A stretch of DNA of 64,000 nt, taken from Geitlerinema sp. PCC 7407. GTDB taxonomy: Bacteria; Cyanobacteriota; Cyanobacteriia; PCC-7407. The stretch is from positions 2,716,501 to 2,780,500 of the forward strand of contig NC_019703.1 in NCBI RefSeq assembly GCF_000317045.1, given 5' to 3'. Under the pieces are notes generated by a model. That model did no database searches. It was not told where the DNA came from and saw nothing but the letters and a program-made list of their open reading frames with translations. Each line of letters begins with the position of its first letter. Within the stretch, counting starts at the first letter, position 1. Position numbers and translations under genes: made by a program. This document shows positions 1 through 10,700 of the stretch, in pieces.

Positions 1-2
1 AG

Positions 3-2153
3 CCAGATACATATAGTCTTCTTGAAAGTTTGTCTGAGGCTAGAAGCAATCAGTATTTTCGTGCAAACTCAAGACTAGCGAATCTCGAAGGAGAAGTCCG
101 TAAGGGTGATGCTCCAGATCTAGAAAAAATCATTCAGTGGCGTCAGACCTTAGAAAGTTGCTCCTTGCTAGGGCAGTTTATGACTCGCAGTCGTAAACGA
201 GATGTGCTTGAGAATCGGGTCAAGCGATCGCCACAGCCTCTAACTATCAGCTTTTCACTCATAGAAAAGCAAATTTATAATCACATTTCACATCAAATTC
301 GGAAACTTGCAAGAGATCAAACTGGAATAGCCCTGTTTAGCCTAATTGTACGGCAACGTCAGATGGCTAGTTGCATGGTTGCCGCTTTGAGAGAATGGAA
401 AGCAAAAGGCATATTAAGGCAATATGTAAATACCGACAATGAAAGCCTTGCAGAGAATCTTTGGGAAGACTTAGGGATTCTATTTGATGAAGAAGAAGCA
501 AGTGAATATCAATATCCGTTTTCAGAAATTGATTTTTCTGATGAAGATCTAGAACAGCTCAAAACAAATGACAGCAAATATCAAGAATTGATTAAGCTGC
601 TTCGCAAAGAGCTTTCAAGAAATCCCAAGGAAAAGTTTGTTCTTTTTGCCTATTTTCGAGGCACTTTAGAGTACTTGAGGGAACGTCTTGAGGAAGACAG
701 GATTTCGAGCTGCATCATTCATGGCGGTATTGCAAGCAGCAAGGATAGTATTCTCAAGCTTTTCAAAGACACAAATATTTCTGTGCTTCTTTCCTCTGAG
801 GTCGGAAGTGAAGGGATCGACTTGCAATTTTGTCGTTTTTTAATTAATTATGATCTGCCTTGGAATCCAATGCGTGTTGAACAGCGAATTGGACGTTTAG
901 ACAGATTAGGACAAACTGCCAATCGAATTTCAATTATTCATTATGTGATTAACGATACGGTTGAAGAGAGAATCTTGAACAAGCTCTACGATCGCATCGA
1001 TGTATTTAGAGAAAGCATAGGCGATCTTGAGGAGATTTTAGGAGATAAAACCGAGACCCTTATCTTGGATTTGCTGAATCCTGATCTTTCAGAACACGAG
1101 CGAGAAGTAAGAGCAAACCTCACACTGGCAGCGATTGAGACTAAGAAAAGGGAACAGGATAGGCTTGAACAGGAAGCTGGCAACATGATGGCCTTTGGGG
1201 AGTATATCTTGAATGAGATTACTCAAAGTCGCCAGCAGGGTAGATGGCTAAGACCAGCGGACTTAAAGTACTTCATCGACGATTTCTTTCAACTTTATTA
1301 CCCTGAAACAACGATCACTTCCAAACAGAATGGCTTTATTGAAATCAGTCTTTCTTCACAAGCGAGAATAGATCTCAGGCTGTTTTGTGACAAAAGGCGA
1401 CTTGCAACGCCAACAAGGCTTCAGGTAGCTCCTATCACTTGCTTTTTTGACCCCAAAGAAGTTGAGTCAATGGGCAAAGGTGGGTTTGAGTTTCTAGATT
1501 CAACACATCCTTTAATTCAATGGATTCGGGATGAATATGAGAAGAAAGTCAAAGATGCAGGAGTTTCTCATCCGTTCCATAGTGTCTCAGCATTAGAAGT
1601 TAGCAATGAACATGTGAATTGTATTCCGGGTACATACCTTTATGTTATACATCTTTGGGAATTTCAGGGAATACGGACAGAAACACGTCTTGCCTTTGAA
1701 GCAGTTCGAGTAGAAGACAAGTCAAGGTTACTGAATAACGATATAGAAGCTTTGCTTGACAAAGCTTTGGTTTATGGATCACCCAAGCCTAATGTGATTA
1801 ACTTCGTTAATCAAGACGAAATATTCAAATTATATGAAGAGTGCGAAGAGAGGCTCCAGCTAGACTTCTTAAAGTTTGGAGACGCCTTTGAGCAAGAAAA
1901 TACCGATCGATGCAATGTGCAAGAGCAAAGTATTAGAGCCTATACCAATAGGAAAATACGGGATCTGCGCGAAAGGATTGAGAAATTGCAGCTTGAAGGT
2001 AAGTTACGCCCTATTCCAGCTTTTGAAGGCCAATTAAAGAGAGTTCAGCAGGACTGCGAAGTCAATTTAAAGAAGATTGATCAGAAGCGAAAGTATCAAG
2101 ATAAAAATCCAGAACTGGCAGCAGGATTAATTTTCATCACTCAGGCAAGTTAA
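3..2153 (+). CDS. drmD: DrmD, SNF2-family helicase of class 1 DISARM (5' end outside the window)
   Basis: The frame is open to the left edge, so the gene starts upstream and the N-terminal ATPase lobe is missing; the TTG at 30 is only the first possible start inside the window. The visible part carries the C-terminal helicase lobe: a KFVLFAYFRGTLEYL segment near 634, IIHGG near 715, SSEVGSEGIDLQFC near 793 (motif V) and EQRIGRLDRLGQ near 880 (motif VI with arginine fingers). A long charged C-terminal tail follows. SNF2 proteins of this kind are the DrmD component of class 1 DISARM, thought to remodel or translocate on DNA during phage restriction. The family and the five-gene context support the name; the helicase call itself is firm. 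Base composition is AT-richer than drmMI, drmA and drmB. The next gene starts 3 nt after the stop. Confidence 0.85.
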   Translation, partial: PDTYSLLESLSEARSNQYFRANSRLANLEGEVRKGDAPDLEKIIQWRQTLESCSLLGQFMTRSRKRDVLENRVKRSPQPLTISFSLIEKQIYNHISHQIRKLARDQTGIALFSLIVRQRQMASCMVAALREWKAKGILRQYVNTDNESLAENLWEDLGILFDEEEASEYQYPFSEIDFSDEDLEQLKTNDSKYQELIKLLRKELSRNPKEKFVLFAYFRGTLEYLRERLEEDRISSCIIHGGIASSKDSILKLFKDTNISVLLSSEVGSEGIDLQFCRFLINYDLPWNPMRVEQRIGRLDRLGQTANRISIIHYVINDTVEERILNKLYDRIDVFRESIGDLEEILGDKTETLILDLLNPDLSEHEREVRANLTLAAIETKKREQDRLEQEAGNMMAFGEYILNEITQSRQQGRWLRPADLKYFIDDFFQLYYPETTITSKQNGFIEISLSSQARIDLRLFCDKRRLATPTRLQVAPITCFFDPKEVESMGKGGFEFLDSTHPLIQWIRDEYEKKVKDAGVSHPFHSVSALEVSNEHVNCIPGTYLYVIHLWEFQGIRTETRLAFEAVRVEDKSRLLNNDIEALLDKALVYGSPKPNVINFVNQDEIFKLYEECEERLQLDFLKFGDAFEQENTDRCNVQEQSIRAYTNRKIRDLRERIEKLQLEGKLRPIPAFEGQLKRVQQDCEVNLKKIDQKRKYQDKNPELAAGLIFITQAS

Positions 2154-2156
2154 ACT

Positions 2157-3632
2157 ATGGCTACATCAAGCTTAAGTCTCAATCTCGGCATTGACTTTGG
2201 AACCCAGTATACAAAGGTTTGCGTTCGAGATACCGATCATGACGAGTCCTGGGTTGTTATTCCTGGCAACCCTGCTACACGAATCGAGGGTGGCTTAATC
2301 ACCAGTCAAGTAGGGATACATTCAGATGGCCGTCTGATTGCTGGATTAACCCAACCTGAATGGAGACACTACCTTACAACTCATCCCGATTTATTCATCG
2401 TAGATTTTATAAAAATGCGGCTTGCACGCCTTGATCCAGGTCGTGAGGCAAGCAACTGGTACACCTCGAAGTTACCGACGGTACAAGGAGTTAATCTTTC
2501 AAATCCTGAATCCTATGAGAATCTGTGTGCGTTTTTTCTGTATCGAGTAATCAGGCGATCTAAAGACTGGATTTATCGATACAATGCGGATTTACTAAAA
2601 GGAGTTGAAGTTGATTGGAGTGCAATTGTAGGTGTACCTGTTGAATATTGCGATTCTCCTGCTCTAGCACGATTCCATCGGGTGCTTTGTCTTGCGTGGC
2701 ATTTGAGTGTTTACAACGTTGGTCAAGTCACTCTGTCGACGGTAGACAAATATCTGCGTAAACTGCGTTCTAGCCTTGATATTAGCGAGATGCCTTGCTT
2801 TACGGTTCCTGAAATGGCAGCAGCAGTTTATTCATATACATTTTCTCGTCAAGCTAAACGAGGCACCTATGTTTTTTTTGATATTGGGGGTGGCACTATG
2901 GAGGGCGCTGCCTTCCGGTTTCACAGAAACAATATTGATGAAACACCTCAAATCGACTTTCTATCAGGCTTGGTTGAACCCGTTGGCGTTAATGCTTTAG
3001 CCAAGAGAATCGCTCATAGCTCATTAGATCTTGAGAGAAAAATTGAATTTTCAATTATCAATAACAGTTCAGCATGGGTCGCCAAAATTGATGAGCTTTC
3101 TAAGCTCTATAAAAAGAGGCTGAAGATATCAGAGTCGGGGGATGTCATCGCTAACAAGCATGGAATTCCTGTCAGGGTTATTCAAAATGATCTCCGGCCT
3201 GATAACTTTAATATGTATGCCACTCAGATTTTGATACTGGCACAATCACTAATACACCGACAGGTAGCTGCTGTTCTAGGAGACTGTAGACGCAAGCTTC
3301 CTATGCATGAAATACAAAATATTTCTGTTTTCTTGGGTGGCGGCGGCATGGTGTCTAACTATTATATCGATACAATCGAATCTACTTATGACGCTTTTCA
3401 CCTAGGCTCTACTGGAATGCCCCGTTACAAAATGAGAAACATTCCTGTGCCTGGCGATTTTAGTATGAGTGGGCTAGAGGAGGACGACTTTCATCGCTTC
3501 TCAATCGCCTATGGGCTTTCTATTCCTGATTACGATGCCCCCGAGTTTAAGTTACCGACTCAAATGCCTCATACTCCTCCTCCAGCAAAGGGACCAAGAT
3601 GGATTCCTGAAAGTAGTGAGGATGATGGATAA
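2157..3632 (+). CDS. Actin/Hsp70-fold (ASKHA) ATPase inserted in the DISARM operon
   Basis: The 491-aa protein has the three nucleotide-binding signatures of the actin/Hsp70/sugar-kinase fold: phosphate-1 GIDFGTQYTKV at about residues 11-21, phosphate-2 FFDIGGGTMEG near 240-250, and the adenosine loop VFLGGGGMVSN near 392-402. It lacks the substrate-binding domain of a full DnaK. It starts 3 nt after the drmD stop, so it is almost certainly co-transcribed and perhaps translationally coupled. It shares the AT-rich composition of drmD and differs from the GC-rich methylase downstream. It is not one of the five genes of the class 1 DISARM set as I know it (drmD, drmMI, drmA, drmB, drmC). A regulatory or chaperone-like partner of DrmD is my inference; no function is shown. 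Confidence 0.8.
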   Translation: MATSSLSLNLGIDFGTQYTKVCVRDTDHDESWVVIPGNPATRIEGGLITSQVGIHSDGRLIAGLTQPEWRHYLTTHPDLFIVDFIKMRLARLDPGREASNWYTSKLPTVQGVNLSNPESYENLCAFFLYRVIRRSKDWIYRYNADLLKGVEVDWSAIVGVPVEYCDSPALARFHRVLCLAWHLSVYNVGQVTLSTVDKYLRKLRSSLDISEMPCFTVPEMAAAVYSYTFSRQAKRGTYVFFDIGGGTMEGAAFRFHRNNIDETPQIDFLSGLVEPVGVNALAKRIAHSSLDLERKIEFSIINNSSAWVAKIDELSKLYKKRLKISESGDVIANKHGIPVRVIQNDLRPDNFNMYATQILILAQSLIHRQVAAVLGDCRRKLPMHEIQNISVFLGGGGMVSNYYIDTIESTYDAFHLGSTGMPRYKMRNIPVPGDFSMSGLEEDDFHRFSIAYGLSIPDYDAPEFKLPTQMPHTPPPAKGPRWIPESSEDDG

Positions 3633-3681
3633 GAGTTGCCAATGGCGGCAACGTATCAATAGATATTGAGGTTTTAATGTA

Positions 3682-6600
3682 ATGGCAACCGATTTAGACA
3701 TTCTTAAGCATAAGGAATGGCTTGGGCTACTTCAGCCAATCGGTCTCGTCGTTTCACCGCCAGCCCTCATCAAGGCCCAGGCGGTAGTCGATCGCGGGAA
3801 ACTTGTTGATCTGCAAGATCGATTGCTGGGAGTCATTTCAACAGAGCCGATTTCTCGACATCCGGACGACAAGATCGCCTGGATCGAGAACTTCCCGGCC
3901 TTTACGCAGAAGGTGTTGGGATGGCGCGATCGCGATCTTGCTGGCGCTTTGTGCCCAGACGAGTTGCCCGAGAATCTATCGGTCGCTTTGCCTGGCTATG
4001 GGGAAGTGCTGCAACCGACCTATGCGGTTCGTGATCCTGATACTGAGCAATGGGTTCTCCTGATCCAGGAGGTTGCGCCGGGGTTGCCTTTTGATGAAGA
4101 TGATCCGGCATCGGTGGCTGGGCATGGTTGGCAGGCCAGCATTCAAGCGAAGTTTGAGCGGTTGCTGCGGGAGACGGGTGTATATGCCGGATTGCTGGTA
4201 AACGGCACAGAAATTCGATTGGTTTATGCACCCAAAGGAGAGTCTTCGGGGCATCTGACTTTTCCGGTACAGGCGATGACGGAGGTGCCGGGGCGGTTGA
4301 TTTTGGGTGCGATCGATCTGCTGCTGGGGGAAGATCGGCTGTTTAATGTGCCGGAGGATCAGCGGCTGACTCGGCTGCTGGAGGATAGTCGCAACTATCA
4401 GGCCGAAGTTTCTACCAAGCTATCTGGACAGGTTTTGGATGCGCTGTGGGAGCTGCTGCGCGGATTGCAGGCGGCGGATGCGGCGGTGAATGGAAAGATT
4501 TTCAGAGAGCTAGCTGAAACCGATCCACAGCATATCTACGGGGGACTGATTGCCACGCTGATGCGGCTGGTGTTTCTGCTGTATGCCGAGGATGAGGGGC
4601 TGATGCCGGATGATGAGGTGTATCAGCGCAACTACGCGGTGTCGGGCCTGTACGAGAAGCTGCGGGAGGATGCGGGCAACTACCCAGACACGATGGATCA
4701 GCGGTATGGAGCGTGGGCCGCTCTGTTGAGCCTGTTTCGGCTGGTGTATGACGGGGGAGGACCGACGGAGGAGTATCTCCCAGCACGGCATGGGCAGTTG
4801 TTTGATCCAGATGAGTATCCCTATCTAGAAGGCCGCTCCCTCGGTTCTCGCTTTGCGACCTGTGGCAGGATTGAAGCCCCTCGCGTCTCGGATGGGGTGA
4901 TCTACCGGATGCTGGATAAGCTGCTGGTGCTGGATGGAGAGCGGCTGTCCTATCGATCGCTGGACGTTGAGCAGATCGGCTCGGTCTATGAGGCAATCAT
5001 GGGCTATGAGGTAGAGATCGCTCGCGGACGATCGATCGCGGTGCGTCCAAAAGATGTGGTGGTGGATGTGGACGAAATCCTGGCGGCAAAGCCAGCCGAT
5101 CGCGCCAAGATGCTCAAGGAGGCAGAGTGTGAGCTAAAAGGGGGCGCTCTGAAGGAGCTGAAGGAGGCCAAAACGGCAGAGGAGATTGCCGCTGCCATTG
5201 GTCGGCGGGTTTCGCCTAGAACGCCAAACCTGTTGGCGGCGGGCAGTCTGTTTTTGCAGCCGGGAGAGGAGCGGCGGCGATCGGGGTCTCACTACACACC
5301 CCGGAAGCTGACGCAGCCGATCGTAGAGAAGACGCTGGAACCGGTGCTAAAAAATTTGGGTGAGCATCCCACGCCAGAGCAGCTATTGGATCTGAAGGTG
5401 TGCGATCTGGCGATGGGGTCGGCGGCGTTTTTGGTGGAAGCCTGTCGGCAGCTAGCAGACGAGCTGGTGGAAGCCTGGAACTACCACGGGAAGCCTGCGG
5501 ATCTGCCGGAGACGGTAGAGGATGTGGTGGTGGCGCGGCGACTGGTGGCGCAGCGGTGTTTGTATGGGGTGGATAAGAACCCCTTTGCAGTGAACCTGGC
5601 GCGGTTGTCGCTGTGGTTGGTGACGTTGGCAAAGGATTTGCCGTTTACGTTTTTGGATCATGCGCTGAAGTGTGGTGACTCGTTGGTGGGGCTGACCAGG
5701 GCGGAGATTGGCAGCTTTGGGGCGAGTGCGGCCTATGAGCCGACGGTTTTTGAAGAGCACAAGCGGTTGATGAAGCAGTCGGCAACAAGGGCGCTGGCGT
5801 ATCGGCAACAGATCCAAGGGTCGGATACCCGATCGGATGGGGATGCGGAGGCGAAACAGGCCCTGTTGCAGGATGTGGATCGATCGCTGGAGCCCACTCG
5901 ACTGGCGGCAAAAGTCGCTATTGCGGCGTTTTTCGCGGGGGGAAATGCGAAACAGCGGCAAAAGAATCGTGAGGAGTTTGGTGGGAAGCTGATCGGCTAT
6001 GAGAAGGGGTTGGTAGACGAATCCGAGGTGCAAGCGGTGGTTGCCAAGCTGACCACAGGGACAAAAGCCGTGTTGCCGTTTAACTGGGAATTGGAGTTTC
6101 CAGAGGTGTTTGAGCGGGAGAATCCAGGATTTGACGCGATCGTCGGCAATCCCCCATTCGCCGGAAAAAATACCACGATCAACGCCAACCCCGAGGGCTA
6201 TCTAGAGTGGCTCAAAGTGGTCCATCCAGAATCCCACGGCAATGCAGATCTGGTATCTCATTTTTTCCGTCGATCTTTTAACCTGATTCGCCAAAACGGC
6301 ACCTTTGGCCTGATCGCGACAAACACGATCGCCCAAGGAGATACTCGCAGCTCGGGACTTAGATTTATCTGTCAGAATGGCGGCACAATTTACAACGCGC
6401 AAAAGCGGGTGAAATGGCCCGGACTAGCGGCAGTAGTTGTAAGCGTGGTGAATATATTTAAAGGCAGGTATCAAGGCGTCAAGAGCCTGGACAATCGAGC
6501 ACTCGAAAGAATTACAGCGTTTCTATTTCACGATGGCGGACATGAAAATCCAGCCGTATTGATTGCCAATGCCAACAAGAGTTTTCAGGGCAGCATTGTA

Positions 6601-7626
6601 TTAGGCATGGGTTTTACTTTTGATGACTCAAACTCAGATGCAACCCCCATTGCAGAGATGCACCGCTTAATCGAAAGTGATCCACGCAATGCCGAGCGGA
6701 TTTTTCCTTACATCGGCGGCGAGGAAGTGAACAGCAGCCCTACTCATGCTCACCATCGCTACGTGATTAATTTTGGTGACATGAAGGAGGATGAGGCGCG
6801 GAAATATCCTGACTTGATGGCGATCGTTGAAGAGAAAGTTAAAGGAACTCGCGGAAAGCATTCAACCGCGCCTTGGTGGCAGTTTGAGCGATTACGAGAA
6901 GAGTTATTCAAAGCGATCGCCCAGTGCGATAGGGTACTAGTCACCAATGCTCAAGCATCAACTTATTTATCATTTATCTTCTACCGACCAGATGTAGTAT
7001 TTGCGAATAGCCTTAATATTTTTCCATTGCAGCGAGACTCAGATTTTGCTGTATTACAATCGCGGGTGCATGAAGTTTGGGCACGGTTCTTCAGTTCCTC
7101 AGTTAAGGATGATCTTCGCTACAATCCCTCCGACTGTTTTGAAACCTTTCCCTTCCCCCCTGACTGGGAAACCAACCCCACCCTCGAAGTCGCAGGCAAA
7201 ACCTACTACGAGTTCCGCGCCGATCTCATGATCCGCCACAACGAAGGACTCACCGCCACCTACAACCGCTTCCACGACCCCGACGAAACCAAGCCCGACA
7301 TCCTCAAACTGCGCGAACTCCATGCCCAAATGGATCGCGCCGTCCTCGATGCCTACGGTTGGGCAGATATCCCCACCGACTGCGAATTCCTGCTCGACTA
7401 CGAAGACGACGACCCCGCAGGCACCAGCAAACGCAAGAAGCCCTGGCGCTACCGCTGGCCCGAAGAAGTCCACGACGAAGTTCTCGCTCGCCTGCTAAAG
7501 CTCAACCAGGAACGGGCTGAAGAAGAGAAACGAGGAGGTCAAACCACTAGGAAACAGGCCAAGAAATCTCGCCCATCTCCGCCGCCAAAACCCTCCGAGC
7601 CTACGATTCCAGGACTCAATCTCTGA
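3682..7626 (+). CDS. drmMI: DrmMI, adenine-N6 DNA methyltransferase of class 1 DISARM
   Basis: The 1314-aa protein is a large Eco57I/type IIG-like N6-adenine methylase. The AdoMet-binding motif I is the CDLAMGSAAFLVEA segment near residue 572. The catalytic motif IV is NPPF near residue 823, followed by the expected target-recognition region and a charged Lys-rich tail. A long N-terminal region of about 500 residues precedes the methylase core. In DISARM the methylase marks self DNA. Length and position between drmD and drmA fit class 1 DrmMI. The gene is compositionally mosaic: a G-rich 5' two-thirds, an AT-richer stretch at about 6.2-7.1 kb covering the presumed target-recognition domain, and a C-rich 3' end. 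The start is the ATG at 3682, with only a weak ribosome-binding site upstream. Confidence 0.88.
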   Translation: MATDLDILKHKEWLGLLQPIGLVVSPPALIKAQAVVDRGKLVDLQDRLLGVISTEPISRHPDDKIAWIENFPAFTQKVLGWRDRDLAGALCPDELPENLSVALPGYGEVLQPTYAVRDPDTEQWVLLIQEVAPGLPFDEDDPASVAGHGWQASIQAKFERLLRETGVYAGLLVNGTEIRLVYAPKGESSGHLTFPVQAMTEVPGRLILGAIDLLLGEDRLFNVPEDQRLTRLLEDSRNYQAEVSTKLSGQVLDALWELLRGLQAADAAVNGKIFRELAETDPQHIYGGLIATLMRLVFLLYAEDEGLMPDDEVYQRNYAVSGLYEKLREDAGNYPDTMDQRYGAWAALLSLFRLVYDGGGPTEEYLPARHGQLFDPDEYPYLEGRSLGSRFATCGRIEAPRVSDGVIYRMLDKLLVLDGERLSYRSLDVEQIGSVYEAIMGYEVEIARGRSIAVRPKDVVVDVDEILAAKPADRAKMLKEAECELKGGALKELKEAKTAEEIAAAIGRRVSPRTPNLLAAGSLFLQPGEERRRSGSHYTPRKLTQPIVEKTLEPVLKNLGEHPTPEQLLDLKVCDLAMGSAAFLVEACRQLADELVEAWNYHGKPADLPETVEDVVVARRLVAQRCLYGVDKNPFAVNLARLSLWLVTLAKDLPFTFLDHALKCGDSLVGLTRAEIGSFGASAAYEPTVFEEHKRLMKQSATRALAYRQQIQGSDTRSDGDAEAKQALLQDVDRSLEPTRLAAKVAIAAFFAGGNAKQRQKNREEFGGKLIGYEKGLVDESEVQAVVAKLTTGTKAVLPFNWELEFPEVFERENPGFDAIVGNPPFAGKNTTINANPEGYLEWLKVVHPESHGNADLVSHFFRRSFNLIRQNGTFGLIATNTIAQGDTRSSGLRFICQNGGTIYNAQKRVKWPGLAAVVVSVVNIFKGRYQGVKSLDNRALERITAFLFHDGGHENPAVLIANANKSFQGSIVLGMGFTFDDSNSDATPIAEMHRLIESDPRNAERIFPYIGGEEVNSSPTHAHHRYVINFGDMKEDEARKYPDLMAIVEEKVKGTRGKHSTAPWWQFERLREELFKAIAQCDRVLVTNAQASTYLSFIFYRPDVVFANSLNIFPLQRDSDFAVLQSRVHEVWARFFSSSVKDDLRYNPSDCFETFPFPPDWETNPTLEVAGKTYYEFRADLMIRHNEGLTATYNRFHDPDETKPDILKLRELHAQMDRAVLDAYGWADIPTDCEFLLDYEDDDPAGTSKRKKPWRYRWPEEVHDEVLARLLKLNQERAEEEKRGGQTTRKQAKKSRPSPPPKPSEPTIPGLNL

Positions 7627-7744
7627 TTTTTAACTAATCAGCGCGGCATAAAAATCAAGGTAAAGCCCTCGGTGATTGCAAGACTGAGACGATCGGATCG
7701 GTGCAATGTATTCAACGTTTTTGCTCAAAATGTAACGCATTCCC

Positions 7745-10700
7745 ATGACAACTTCTGCTGAAATTCGCTCTGCCCTAGTCGATGCTCTCCAAATCGACCT
7801 AGTGGGGCCTAAACCTGACAACACAGAGCACGCTGAAGAAGTACTCCTTCAGGCTCCCTCTAGGCGATATCTCACCGGCTTCCTGGCTCCCTTTGGCGCA
7901 AAACTCGACGATCGCTCAGACGACGAAGGAGACATCGAACCACAAGAGCTAGGAGAGAAAGCCACCAGCGAAGATAGTCAACTGCCCGAGCCAACTCCCG
8001 CGCGCAAAGCACCATTTCCCTCCTCTATGGGAATGAGCTTTCTCATTTCCCCCCGGACCACAGAGCTGCTAGCGACAGTTCACTGGGCCGATTACAAACC
8101 CATTGAGAAAGACAGACCCCCTCTCGAAACAGAGGAGCCAGACGGCACTCAGCAGCCCAAATCGCGAGAATGGCGGCGGATTCCTCAATCGGTCTCCCGC
8201 AGCATCGCGATCCGAGCGTCGAAGGATTCGTTTACAACCGATCTTTCCGCAGGGAGTGGCCTTGCCCTCGTCGTCAACTGTCGCCCCGTGACGGATCATC
8301 GCTTTGAGGCAGGAACCCTTTCCGTTTCTATCTTTCTTGTCAATAACCGTCAGATGGCCTCTAGCGAGAAAGATACGTCCTTTGTCTTTCAAACTTGCCT
8401 CATGGTGCAGTGCTCAGAGGGATTTGTGCCCCGCGCAGACCCACGGGGCCTAGATAGCAGAGACCCCGATGAGGCGATCGCTAACCTCCAATATCGCCAC
8501 GAGTACGAGTTTGCCGTGGGGCACAACGTCTCCGTCATCGCCCATGCTGCCCTCATCCCTCGCCCCTCTCCCGTGTTGGGAGAGGGAAATCGTCCGTCTC
8601 CCATTTCCCCGAGTGAGAGACGGGTTGGAGATGTGGGGGCCATGTGCACCGAGGTCTGTACTACCTGGATTCCGATCGCTGAGGTGCCCAGGGTCGAAGC
8701 CGCCCCCTTGCCCATGGTCCAACTGGACATGGAGGCATTAGCCACGGCCAAAAATGCAGAGGTGATCCAGCAAATGCTCAGCCCCATGGTGGCAGAATAC
8801 CGCACCTGGATCGCCGCTCAGTACAACACCCCCATTGAGCCCCCCCAGGCCAACAACGTTGCCCAAGCCCTGCTGAACGATGCTCGCCGTGCCTGCGATC
8901 GCATTGAAGCAGGCATTCATTTGCTGGCTGACCCGCAGGTGCTAGAAGCCTTTCGGACTGCCAATCGAGTCGTGGCGATCGCGCGTCGTCGCCAACTCAG
9001 CCAAGAACAAAGCCAACCACCAGAAAGTTTCCAGCCTCCTGCATGGCGACCGTTCCAGCTTGCTTTTATCCTGCTCAATCTAGTGAGTATTGCCCAGCCC
9101 GAGTGTCTGGATCGAAGCATCGTTGATCTGCTGTTTTTCCCCACAGGGGGTGGTAAAACAGAAGCCTATCTCGGGCTAGCCGCCTTTACCCTAGTGCTGC
9201 GTCGCCTCAAGCATCCAGGCATTCGCTCTGCCGGCGTGAGCGTCCTCATGCGCTACACCCTGCGATTGCTCACCCTTGACCAGTTAGAGCGAGCCTCTCG
9301 TCTGATTTGTGCCCTAGAGCTAGAGCGACAAAAAGACCCGACAAAGCTGGGTCAGTGGCCTTTTGAGATTGGGCTTTGGGTGGGACGGGCCGCAACCCCC
9401 AACAGACTGGGCAAACGCGGGGAAAAAGACAAGTACTCTGCCCGTGAGCGGACCCTTACCTTCAAGCAAGATAGCAAAAACGAACCCTCGCCTATTCCCC
9501 TAGAGCGCTGCCCTTGGTGTGGCGAGAAGTTTTCGGCCAACTCCTTTCAGCTGCAACCGACCGAGGATACGCCGAAAAATCTCACGGTTGTGTGCGTCAA
9601 TCGAGACTGTGACTTTCGCAGCCGCAACCCCCTACCCATTCTCGCAGTCGATGAGCCGATTTATCGGCGCTTACCCTGCTTCATGATCGCCACGGTCGAT
9701 AAATTTGCTGCACTGCCTTGGGTGGGACAAACCGGGGCGTTGTTTGGTCGTGTCACCCATTACCAGAATGGTGAAGGCTTTTATAGCGCCGCTGATCCGA
9801 CGATCGCTGGTAAACCATTAGACAACTACCTCCCCCCTCCTGATTTAGTGATCCAGGATGAATTGCACCTGATCTCGGGTCCCCTTGGTACGATGGTCGG
9901 CCTATACGAAACGGCGATCGACACGCTCTGCTCCCATACCAGCGCCGACTCCGGTAAACCCATTCGCCCTAAAATCATTGCCTCAACCGCCACAGTGCGG
10001 CGAGCCAAACATCAGATTCAAGCCCTCTTCGGTCGGGGTCATGTCGATATCTTTCCGCCACCTAGCCCCGATCGCCACGATTCCTTCTTTGCCAAAACAG
10101 ACTTTACAGTTCCCGGACGGCTCTACCTGGGCGTTGCTGCCCAGGGACGCAGCCTCAAAGTTGTTTTGCTCAGAACCTATCTGGCGCTCATGTCAGCCGC
10201 CTACAAGCAATACGAAGAACAGGGCGGCAAACGGAACAAGGAGAACCCGGCTGACCCCTATATGACCCTGATGGGATACTTCAACTCCTTACGCGAACTG
10301 GGAGGAAGCCGTCGAATTGTTGAAGACGAGGTCGTCGCTCAACTGGCGAACTACGGCGATCGCCTACGGCCCGGTGAGCTCGTGGGACCATTTCTCAATC
10401 GGAAAATTGACGACGAGCCTGAAGAACTCACCTCGCGGGTCAGCACCAACAAAGTTGCCAATACCAAGCGTCGATTAGCCCTGCCATTTCACGAAAAAGA
10501 GCGAGTCGATGTGGCGCTGGCCACCAACATGATTTCCGTTGGTCTGGATATTGTGCGGTTAGGCTTAATGGTTGTTCTGGGACAACCCAAAACAGCCGCA
10601 GAATATATTCAGGCCACCAGTCGGGTGGGTCGAGATCCCAAGCGTCCTGGATTAGTCGTTACCCTGCTCAATGTTCATCGACCTCGCGATCGCTCTCACT

